This document shows, piece by piece, positions 37,103-47,771 of a DNA stretch of 64,000 nucleotides. The position numbers and the translations under genes are program-made. Origin of the DNA: Spirodela intermedia. Lineage: Eukaryota > Streptophyta > Magnoliopsida > Alismatales > Araceae. The first letter of the stretch is position 1. Each line of letters opens with the position of its first letter. The notes beneath the pieces are model-generated. The model saw only the letters and a list, made by a program, of their open reading frames with translations. It was not told where the DNA came from and made no database searches. Where the stretch lies: positions 746,501 through 810,500 of the forward strand of contig LR746264.1 in the NCBI GenBank assembly GCA_902729315.2, in the 5' to 3' direction.

Positions 37103-37838
37103 CTCGGTAAAGCTTCCTATGTATTAGATCCTACCTGGTTATTGTAGAGCTACTACTATATACACAAAAATTATCAATTTTTGCTACTATGTCAGTTTTT
37201 ATATATATATATATATAGTGATAAAAGGAATTATCAACACCCAATTCTGGGCTTAACAATTAGCCCAAAAATCTTATTTTTCCTGTTGTTGGATACTAAA
37301 ACGAGGAATTTTATGTAAAATTATGGGGAAGTTTTTGAAATTTCAAAAATAAGTAATTAATTTAGAATGGTTAATTGGAGTGTGAGAAATTATGGTATCC
37401 TAATTTTCATGCCTATTTTTGTGATTTTATGAAATAAAAAATTAGGGTAAAATTTCCTAATGATGATGGCTAGAATATAATTATGTTGGATGCTTGAGCA
37501 CAGAAAAAGGTTATGTATGCAAATATTTATGTTGATAGGGATATGTGACAAGTGAAATATAAATAGTAAGGGAATTGATAGAGATCAACTTTTTCAATAA
37601 ATAGATGTGGCTTGGTGTGTATGTACGCAATATAATTATGTACTAAAGGGTTTTTGACAAATATGTATGAATAAATAAGACCATCCTCTCTCTCCGCCGC
37701 GCCAGACCTCTAGAGCTCCGATACGAAGACGACCTCCGTCCTTTTTAGGGTTTACGTCCAGTTTTCTTGCTGGTGGGAGAAGAGGTGTATAGATCGAGGG
37801 TTTGTGGCTGAGGAGGGAGAGGCGGTCGGTCTCTCAAG
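36933..37838. other. COPG 3' flank and U1-70K promoter/leader
   Basis: Contains a (GA)n microsatellite at 37048-37101 and a short (TA)n run near 37201-37217, then AT-rich DNA. The U1-70K leader is CT-rich (from about 37685) and ends at the ATG. No other gene is supported. Confidence 0.5.
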
Positions 37839-40800
37839 ATGGGAGACTTCAACGATGCCTTCATGCGCAATAGGGATACTAACGTGCAGGCGCGGACCAA
37901 GGCGCAGAACAGAGCCACAGTCTTGCAGCTCAAGCTGGTAAGCGAGGATATTCTCTGTCAGCCCTCCCTTGTTACGGCATCGGGGGATATCTCATTTGAA
38001 AGTATGATCCACGCGCAGCACTTCAGATCATAGCCTCTTTTGCTTTCGGTTATGATTGATTCGTTCGCTTAAGGCATTCATCTTCGTGTTAGAATTGAGA
38101 ATTTCGTGATTCGATGCTTAGACCAACTTGATTTGCTTCATCTACGTTGTTATAAAAGTTGTGCTCTTCGTGTACGATTCAGATATTGACACATTCTTTT
38201 TCAACAGATATTGTATTATCGAATTTCGTCCTATGTTTTGTTTTACGCCATTTGTGTGAGACGTTGTTTGTATTCCTCTGGTCTGCTTCTTCTTTCTGGA
38301 TTAAGAAGCCACACGGTCGCAAGGATCTAGTTACATGTAGTGATCACGAAATCCGTTCTCTTCTACTCAGATTGGGCAGAGTCATCCTACGGGTCTCACA
38401 GCAAACCTTCTGAAGCTATTTGAGCCCCGTCCTCAGTTGGATTATAAGCCTCCACTCGAGAAAAGGAAATGCCCTTCTTACACAGGTAAGGAATTTGAGG
38501 ATTTGCTTCTGAATTGTTGTAACACGATGGGACTAAACTTATGTGTCTACAGGTATTGGACAATTTGTATCACAGTTTGCTGAGCCAGGGGATTCTGAAT
38601 ATGCTCCGCCTGTCCAGAAAGGGGAAACAGCGGTAAGATTTTCAGCATCTATATTGGCGCCGGTTACATTTCTAATTTCCCTTGAGAATTTAGTTCTGTG
38701 CCCGTTGGGATTCGATTTGGCTTTTCATTCCTGCTTGTTGTTGGAGTCTGCCATTGTATGCCTTGAGCTCCGAAACGATTTTTTCAATTATCGCATTGAA
38801 AATTAGAGAAAATGTGGGAACATGGGTGTTTCGTGCCTGATATGACCAAAGTAAGAAAGCGCATCATTCTGTGATCCTGTATGGTCTTTAGATGAAACTA
38901 ATGGGTGCCAATGTTTTGGAGGTTTGGGATGTTAAATGACGTTTGCGGTTCTTTAGTACGTGCTATTACCATGTCCCTGAAGGTGCTAACTTCCACGAAT
39001 CTTTTCCGTGGATCGTTCCAATTTTTTTGTTTGCTCTGATTCTTCCCTTCAATTCTAATGGTAAAATATTGAAATTATTTTAGTGTATTCGTCAGAATAT
39101 ATTCCCCTGAGGCTTCTTGAACATTCTATTATTCTTTAACAGTAAGTTTTGATGATTTAATACTTGAATTTTATTTATTGCTGGTTTCATGGTGGCAAAT
39201 TAATATCCATCGATGGATTTGGATTATCTATTATGATTTAATTTAGGATTGTTAATTAATGAAACAAGAAACATATTTGTTGGCAGGTTGCAGCCAATGT
39301 TATTGCTCCAGTAATGCTTACTTTTGATAATTTTGTGTTGCATAAAAATGCTGATCTTACGGAGTTAGCTATCTGATTTGTTCTCAATGTCTGTGCCTTG
39401 TTGTTCATGCGCTTTTTTTCATGAAATAGGCGGAGAGGAGGGCTAGAATCCATGCACTTCGACTGGAGAATGGCGCAGCAAAGGCTGCTGAAGAACTTCA
39501 GAAATGTAACTATGCATTCTCCCAAAAAACAAAACTGAACGAAATATGTATATAACATAGATTTTATTTTGCAAACGGTGAATTATTTTTTTGATGTTTC
39601 GATTTCGTTTCTACAGATGACCCGTCCAAAGATCCCAATGTGACTGGAGATCCATACAAGACATTATTCGTGGCGAGACTGGTCAGTTTTTCCAGTCCTC
39701 TTTCAATGTGTCTTTTCTTTCCTTTTCGCTGTTACAAATTTATGTTGTACTGGGGATTCACTATCTTTTCTTTCAACTTGCGCAGAACTATGAGACAACT
39801 GAGCACAGGCTCAAAAGAGAGTTTGAGTCGTATGGACCAATTAAACGGGTAAGTGTTTCGTTATGTATTCACCGAGAGGTTATTATTGTTCTTGAATTAG
39901 GTAAGCTTTTTAATGTAAAAAAATATTTCCTAATAATGGAAAAAAAATAAAAAAGGCCAACCGTACTTGTTTGGTTTTCTTTAGGCTTACTTTTTCTAGA
40001 TATGCAAATAAAACACAAATCATGGCTTAAAGCTGATCCATAGAAATGGCCAAGAAAAATATGTTTCTATTTGTAATTAAATGACGACAAGTATATATAG
40101 GGTATAATTTAGTTTGTTGCATTTTTTGGAAACCTTGATTATAACAATAAGTTATCGGTCGTATTTACTTTCACTTGTTGCTGGTTTGTAATGATATGAG
40201 AATTCGACGTTATTAGTAAATCTACCATAAAATTTGTGACTAACCTTCTTTCTGTTGGAATGCAAATGGCCGAGGGGAAATCGCTCCGTAGTAATGTCAA
40301 TGATTTGATCTGTGAATCTGAAAATCACATTAGCGGGATTAAGTTAGTTAGACGATCTCTTTACTGTTATCTGTGAGTCAGTGTTGTTTTGAGCGTGGAC
40401 GTGGATAAAGTATTGATAAAAAATATACATGCCTGGCAATGCAGATCTGCAAAATAAGCACGATAACACGAGGGTACACGCAAGTGCTTATACATACACT
40501 AATGTGTTATGCATTTTGCACGCGTTAGCAACGAATAAATAAATTAAACTTTGTTCCAAAAATGAAGAAGTTCGCGGTTAATGTTTAAAAGTAGTTCAAA
40601 TCATTCACTTTTTTAGTCTCAATCATGTTTAAGGAGATTGATGCTGTTTGTAATATGATAACATGTATACTGTTTTCATAAACTTTAGATCAAATGTTGG
40701 CTCACTACAGAGTTCTAAGCATGTTATGCTTGAAAAACCTAATAAGAGGTTTTGCTACACTCTGGCGCCACAAGGAGCAAGTGTCAACATAACTAATTAA

Positions 40801-43438
40801 AAATGGCCGAAACACGAAAATTTAAGCCACAAAGCGCTAACTTTGTTTCGGATTCTTGTGAACTTGGTCATTTTCTATTTGGGTTCACGTAAAAGACAAC
40901 AGATTCTCATGGTGTGATAACTTGCTCTGTGCTTGCCCCTAGAGGTGAAACCAACGTCTGTGTGCACCTTGCCCCATGATCTTTTTCATCAGATTAGGGA
41001 GTATGGGTTGGGAAGAGGATAGAGAATGCTTCGAATTACCCTTCTTTTGAGGATCTCTCCCACAAGTTTGTTTTTTTTTTTTTTCTTTTTTGCGATTTCA
41101 GGACGGGCCCATTCCCTTTCCAAAACTTTCCTAGTTCCTCACTTTTTTTTTTCCCCCTTGCCCCAACATCCATTATTAGGCATTGTGAATGGTATTTCTG
41201 AGTAAATACGAGTAGGAAACGGCAACAGGTATACTTATGCACATTCACCGGTTCACTTGTTTCCTCCGTGTTTCATCAACTTGTCTTGTTCTCGAGGGCA
41301 TCTAATTTCTTTGAGACGCACACAAAACACACTCAATACAACCACTACTCTTGTTCTGTATTCGGCATTGGAAGTTGGAACAACTTTCCAGGTAAGAGGA
41401 TTGCTAAATACAAGTGGGGAGTGATCAGGTATTTTCCTTTTCGGCAAAATTTGGCAGCGTCTTTGTTGCTTTCCCTTCTTTGAGCTGTCGCTACCTTTCC
41501 ATGGATGGCCTTGATAGTCATCTAGAGATCCAGAAGGCACCCTAAATGCCATTTGGTGCATAGCCTCCGGTAAGCTGGCATTCCTGTTCTCCGTCTCTTG
41601 TGGTTCTTGGAAGGTTGTGCACCGGTGAGGGTAATGTCCAGGTATATATATATATATTAATACATATTGGCCGCAGGTTTGTGCTCCTGTTTTTAATAAA
41701 GAGTCCTTATAAATCGTCCTGCCATGAGCTCTGTAGAGTGTGATCTAATCTCTTCCAGATAAGAAATGAAACGAAAGCATACGACTTTGATGAATTTCCT
41801 GGTGGGCCACTCCCTGAGTTGACTTTTGAATATATTACGTTCATGTTCGTACTAATACTTTTGATCTAGATCCGGAAGATTTGCTGGTATTTTCACCTTT
41901 TCTCCTGCTCTGGTCCTCGTAAATATGCTTTTAAGAAAGATTGCCCGGTAAGAGGATGGAGAGGAAGGTATATCAGATCTGGATTTAATTAATTCCTCTT
42001 TTAAAGAGTTCTGGTTCCCTGGTAAGGGGATGTGATGGTCATCCATACCATATCTGGTTCCATCTCCAATGGTGGTGATCCATCCCGCGTGGGGCGAAGC
42101 TCTACACCTTGGAAGGTGAGCACGGCCTCTCTGCCGTGCCGATCTAGGGTTTACTTCCTTGAATGGCCTCCCGCCAAAAATCCCCCCATTCTTCGAGATT
42201 ATTGATATTATTTCTTCCCTGAGGCTCATTTTCTCCCCCTCTCTCTCCCTCTCTATGTGCTTCTTTATACAGCTATTTTTGGTTTATTTTCCTATAATTT
42301 GGGTATTTTCAGGTCCGGCTGATTACCGACAGAGAGACTAACAAGCCCAGAGGCTATGCCTTTATCGAGTACATGCACACCCGGGACATGAAGAGTATGC
42401 TTTCTCTCTCTACAGATCTCGCCCTTTTTCTTCAGTCGTGTCTCATTAATGGCGAGAATCCCATTGATCCCCACGCTGTGTGCAGATGCTTATAAGCAGG
42501 CCGATGGGAGAAAGATCGACAGCAAGAGGGTACTCGTCGACGTTGAACGAGGCCGGACGGTTGCCAATTGGAGGCCTCGAAGGCTCGGCGGCGGCCTCGG
42601 GTCAACCCGGGTCGGAGGGGAGGAAGTCAACCTCAAGGGTTCCGGCCGGTGAGATTTTCTGTTCTTGAAATCGGTCAAACGCTCGATCAGATGCTGGATC
42701 GATCGTGTTTCCTTAAATCGGTTGTCTTTTTCTTGCTCCTCAGAGACCCTCAGCAGGCGGCGTCTGGTCAACGACCCGAGGAGCCCAGGGCCCGCGAGGA
42801 TCGTCACGTGGATCGGTCGGTGCCCTTCTCTCTCTCTCTCTCTCTCTCATCGTCGTCTCCATCGATAGATTTTTCCTTCTTGTTGCAGGGAAAGAGAGAA
42901 GTCCCGGGAGAGGGGGAGGGAGAGAGACAGGGAGAGGGAAAAGTCCCACGAACGGTCCCGCGACCGGGAAGTGAGAGACGACCGCCACCACCACCACCGC
43001 GACCGGGATCGCGACCGCGACCGTAACAGAGACAGAGACAGAGACAGGGAGAGGGAGAGGCGCGATCGCGGTGGCGGCGGAGGACGAGAGCGCGGCGGCG
43101 GCGGCGGCGGCGGCGGAGACCGTAACAGGGAGAGAGACCGGGAGAGGGAGAGAGACTACGACCGCAGCCACAGCCGAGGAAGAGACGCCGGTGAGAAGGA
43201 GGCGCCACCGGACTACGACCCCGAGCAGGGCCGCGACTGGTACGGCGGCCGCGGCTCCAGCGGCGGCCACTACGGCGGCTACTACGACAACGCGCCGCCG
43301 CCGTCATACGAGCAGGCGGATCGCAAGGACCACCATCGCGGGTACGAGCAGGGCGAGCACGACGACTACCGGGGCGCCACCGCCTCCCGTGAGAAGGAGA
43401 GGGCGGAGAGGTCCCACTCGGGTGAGTACGAGTACTGA
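37839..43438 (+). CDS. U1-70K: U1 small nuclear ribonucleoprotein 70 kDa (U1-70K)
   Basis: Ten exons encode 454 aa: 37839-37937, 38371-38485, 38553-38632, 39430-39505, 39617-39681, 39786-39848, 42313-42394, 42486-42648, 42744-42815, 42889-43438. The N-terminal U1-70K block ([36 protein letters not shown]) precedes an RRM with RNP2 LFVARL and RNP1 RGYAFIEY. The C-terminus is Arg/Asp/Glu-rich with Gly runs. U1-70K binds stem-loop I of U1 snRNA in the nucleus and recruits SR proteins at 5' splice sites. Intron 6 is 2464 bp and splits the RRM after GPIKR. As I recall, Arabidopsis U1-70K retains a long intron at this point to make a truncated-protein mRNA. Exons 8-10 are much more GC-rich than exons 1-7. 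Confidence 0.95.
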
Positions 43439-43824
43439 TCATCGCCGCCTCCTCTCCGGTAAGTGCCCGTTGACCGATCGCCTCTTCTGTGGTGTCTGCC
43501 CCTCCTCGTTCCAAGGCGTTGACTCTCTTTCTGTCGCCATTTTTAGCTGCGTTTACGCAGGAGGCATCCTGGCTCGTCGGTGGTTGTGGGGGAATCTGTG
43601 TTCTCGTTTGCTTATCTTGAGTGAGTGAATGTACTTGAGTTGGAATGGAACGACGCTACTCGCTCTCTCTTCCTCTCTCTTCCTCTCTCTTTCTCTCTCT
43701 GTGTTTGGGTTTTTCTTTTTAACTCTCTGCCTCAAGGGACTAACTTGTATGGTTGGGCATGTCCGCCTGGCTCTTTCTTCTCCGATAACGCCACCGTCGT
43801 CTCTCCCTGTAGCAAGTTGTCGTC

Positions 43825-43873
<49 letters not shown>

Positions 43874-44434
43874 CCTCTTCTTCAACGAACGAAGTCATCA
43901 GAGTTAAGGGAAAAGGAGAGATGTAGACGCCGGAGATGCCACGCCGCTCGATGGGGACGGTGTTGTCAGTAAGTGCGAATAGTGGCGTTTTCGTAGATAT
44001 TCGATTTAGACAGGTCAACGGTCTTTTATTTGGAGTTCTTCTAGCCCCGTGGCTTTTGGGAGATAATGACATAAGTACCCTTGAGGCAATGTACAAATGA
44101 ATAGGTGAAGAAGAGCCAGCCTGGTGATGCGGACGTCCGTCCCATGCAGAGCAACGTGAAAATGGCAGTAGATGTGGTGATGGGAGCTTCCCCCAGCTAC
44201 TCGCCCTCTTCCCCAACGTGGTGGCGGAGGTGGTCGTGGTCGTGGTCGTGGTCGTCCTCCTCACCCTAACTCTGCACGGAAACCCTAATCCCTTCCGCAT
44301 CTTCGAACCCCACAGTGATCACGTTGATCGTGTCGGGCCGGGTAGATTTCTCTTTACCAGAAGCTTCCCCCACCCCTTCGCCGTCCTCCCCTGGAGAGGT
44401 AACTCAGGCCAGGCTTCCCCCTGGCGGTACTGCC

Positions 44435-44468
<34 letters not shown>

Positions 44469-44724
44469 AAAGAGCCCCCCCTTTCGAGGAAATCAGGAGA
44501 AACATAAACCGGGTGCAGTACCCGGGGGAGGGGGGGGGAGCTATAAGCGATCACGGGTGGCCTCGGATTTATCCTCCTTTGGATGCTCAGTGCCAGAAAC
44601 AGCGGATCTCTGAGTTAGAGAGAGAGAGAGGGAGAACCCACTAGCTGGGTTTTGGAGGAAGAACCAGCGTGGTGGCATCGGCAGCCTTCTCCCGCTGACT
44701 TCTGTCTTTCCATTTCTCTTCATC
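43439..44724. other. U1-70K 3' flank and promoter of the TauE/SafE gene
   Basis: Contains a (GA)n microsatellite at 43829-43871, a GTGGTC-type hexanucleotide repeat near 44228-44256 and a CT run at 44433-44468. Short frames over these repeats are not genes. The TauE/SafE core promoter probably lies in 44300-44640; no TATA box is evident. Confidence 0.5.
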
Positions 44725-47560
44725 ATGATTCGACCGCAGCGGCGTCTGACGGCGGTGCTTCTCATCTGCTGCGCTCTGTTCGTCATGGGTGAGGCATTTG
44801 TCGCCGAGAGGCCTCTCAGGTCCGCCATGGAAGACGAGGAGGGGCCCTTCGCCCTCAGCAGCTACGTGAGGTCCCTCCTCAACGCCTACCGACACGTCTG
44901 GCCGGTGCGCCGCTTATTTCCTTCCCTCTCCAGATTTGATTTCTTCCCGCTTCTTCCTCCCGAGGGGGATTCCAAATTTCCTTCTTCTGGCAGGACATGG
45001 AGTTCGGGTGGAAGCTGGTGGTGGGTTCTCTGATAGGTTTCATCGGCGCCGGCCTGGGCAGTGTCGGCGGCGTTGGCGGTGGCGGCATCTTCGTCCCCAT
45101 GTTCACCTTGGTCATCGGCTTCGACCCCAAGTCCTCCACCGCACTCTCCAAATGTATCTCTCTCTCTCTCAGTACCCTTCCTGCAAGCGATTATTCTTCT
45201 CCAAATACCTTCCTGTGAAGCGCCATTTGTTCTCCTCGCAGCCGTCTGCCTTGTCATGCAGTCGTCTTTTGATCACTCTCTCTCTCTCTCTCTCTCTCTA
45301 GAGCAGGGTTACTGAAAGCGTTTATTCTTCTCCAAATTCCTACCTGCTCCAGGCATGATAATGGGGGCCGCGTCGTCGACGGTGTACTACAACCTGAAGA
45401 TGAGGCACCCGACGCTGAACATGCCGGTGATAGACTACGACCTCGCGCTGCTCTTCCAGCCCATGCTCATGCTGGGCATCAGCGTCGGCGTCACCTTCAA
45501 CGTCATCTTCCCCGACTGGGTCGTCACCATCCTCCTCATCGTCCTCTTCCTCGGTACCCATCTCCAACTATGAGAAAGAAAGAGAGAGCGAGAGAGATGG
45601 CGATGCTATTCATAGTAAACTTTGTTTAAAACTGAAGTGGATGATGGTGATTCCAGGTACCTCCACCAGGGCGTTCATCAAGGGGGTGGAGACCTGGAGG
45701 AAGGAGACGGTCATGAAGAAGGTAATAGACCCAGCCAATTCTCTGGCCCTCTAAACTCCTGCACAGGGCTGCTCTGATAATCTATGTACTGTTTCAGGAG
45801 GCAGCTCAGCTCCTGGAAACATCTCACCAAAATGGTAACCCCGCTAGATCCCTCCCAGCTAAAAAAAGAAAGCTTTGATTCCATCAGTTTCTTCATGAAA
45901 CCGCCTAAAAAGGGTAACGATGCGCAAAAGAGACAGCTAACTGTGTGTATTGTGTTCCAGACAGCTCCGCGGTGGCTTACAGACCTCTCCCAGGTGGCCC
46001 TGCTGCCGCCGCAAACATCCAGATGGGGCCCTCTGAAGATGCAGAGGTTTCAGTTAACTGATTAAATAAATAATTTATTCATCCCAAAATCATGCTCTTT
46101 ATTCTAAAATTAGGACGAATATTAGAAAGAGTGATGACATCAACTTGATGCCCTCCCAGGCAGCAGCCGCCATGGTCTGTGCTCCTCGTAAAGACTATCT
46201 GCTGCTTCTCTTTGTGTGGGTGGCATTCCTCGCTGTGCAGATAATTAAGGTGATAATTGACGGTTTTCTTCCTCCTGGTGCTGCTAAATTGAAGAATTAT
46301 GACGTAATAATGTACCTCAAATACCTGCGCAGACTTTTGCAAGGACCTGCTCCTTAGAGTACTGGATTCTAAACGCATTGCAGGTAAGATCTAAGGCTGA
46401 AATCTTCCTACCCATGTCTACCACCTTCAGTAAGACCTCATACGGTCAGCTTATGGTCAACTTATGACATATTCTATAATAAATAAAGTCTATCTCTAGA
46501 CGAGCTTTGGAAGCATTCTAACTGATCTCTGCTCTCCTGAAGCTGCCAATTGCTGCTTCTGTGACTCTTTATGAGGCCGCTAGCTTGTACAGTGGAAGAA
46601 GGGTTATCTTGTCAAGGGGAAAGCAGGACATGAAGTGGAAAATCCACCAGCTTTTTCTGTACTGCTGCTGCGGAATATTAGCTGGAATTGTCGGAGGTCT
46701 ACTTGGTCTAGGAGGAGGATTCATATTGGGACCTCTTTTTCTCGAACTCGGAGTTCCTCCTCAGGTTCGTTCCTCTTGACTGACCAAAGAATCTGCCCAC
46801 GACTTGTACGAGTTATGGTACTTGGACTGCAAATATCATGCAAATAACTAAAATTGACGTATAATATTCCGCTTAGTCGAAATGATACTGGTTAGTCGAA
46901 ATGATCCAAGATCCCTAATCTGATCTCCTCTCTTCCAAGATAAATAATTTCTGATTTTCTACATCTAAATTGGAAAGGGTCTGACAAGTTTGTTTACCAA
47001 AGTTTGATGCTATATCAGATCTTATACATGTATATGAATCTCTGGTGCAATGCCTGAAGACAGTGGCTGATCAGCTCAAGCTATGCATTTTCAGGTTGCA
47101 AGCGCAACTTCAACCTTTGCAATGGCGTTCTCGTCATCCATGTCTGTCATACAGTATTATATATTGGGCCGTTTCCCTGTTCCATATGGTAAATTTCAGA
47201 ACATCCTTGTTATCATCGAACTATTTATTTCAGAACAAATATTCAACTATTTATTTTTGTTTCAGCGGTGTACTTTATAATTCTGGCAACTATTGCTGCT
47301 TTCACCGGTCAGCATGTAGTGAGAAGATTAATCATGCTGCTGGGCCGAGCATCACTGATAATCTTCATCTTGGCGTTGACAATCTTCGTGAGTGCAATCA
47401 GCTTGGGTAAGCGTTGACCATGTTCCTAATATAGTATTTAATGCATATTTCCGTGCTTGATGAGTCATTGTCTGCTGCAGGTGGTGTGGGCATTGCAAAC
47501 ATGATTAAAAAGCTGGAGACCAAAGATTACATGGGTTTTGAGAGCCTATGTTACCGCTAG
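44725..47560 (+). CDS. Sulfite exporter TauE/SafE family membrane protein
   Basis: Twelve exons encode 468 aa: 44725-44904, 44994-45153, 45353-45553, 45657-45721, 45798-45834, 45961-46046, 46160-46249, 46333-46383, 46543-46764, 47095-47188, 47266-47406, 47481-47560. An N-terminal signal/anchor ([20 protein letters not shown]) precedes two TauE halves. The first has [20 protein letters not shown] and [16 protein letters not shown]; the second has [20 protein letters not shown]. Both show the Gly-rich helix pairs of the family. A hydrophilic loop near residues 140-185 separates them. Bacterial relatives export sulfite or sulfoacetate; plant members resemble At2g25737/At2g36630, whose substrates are poorly known. 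Exon 7's acceptor (46159) is slightly uncertain because two in-frame AGs follow. Exons 1-4 are GC-rich, later ones not. Confidence 0.92.
45275..45299 (+). repeat. (CT)n microsatellite in TauE/SafE intron 2
   Basis: A sense-strand CT tract about 50 bp before the acceptor at 45352. Confidence 0.85.
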
Positions 47561-47771
47561 TGGCCTTTTTCTCATGTCAAACACATCTGATTTGTAACAT
47601 TCAAAATGGAGATAAAACCTTCTGTTGTTGAAAATATGAGCGACAAAGTGAAGAAAAATTGATGTGACCAGCAGTCTGTTCCTCACCAAAAGGAGAGCTT
47701 TTTCTTCCCATGTATTAGCCGATCACCAGGGGAGATTAATGAAAGAAAAATGCTTTGAAAAACACTGAAAA

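Noticed and set aside
38553-42648. Several open frames of 60-125 codons in U1-70K intron 6, including one at 41852-42229 (-)
   Set aside because: No family recognised and no splice or start context; treated as chance in a long intron.
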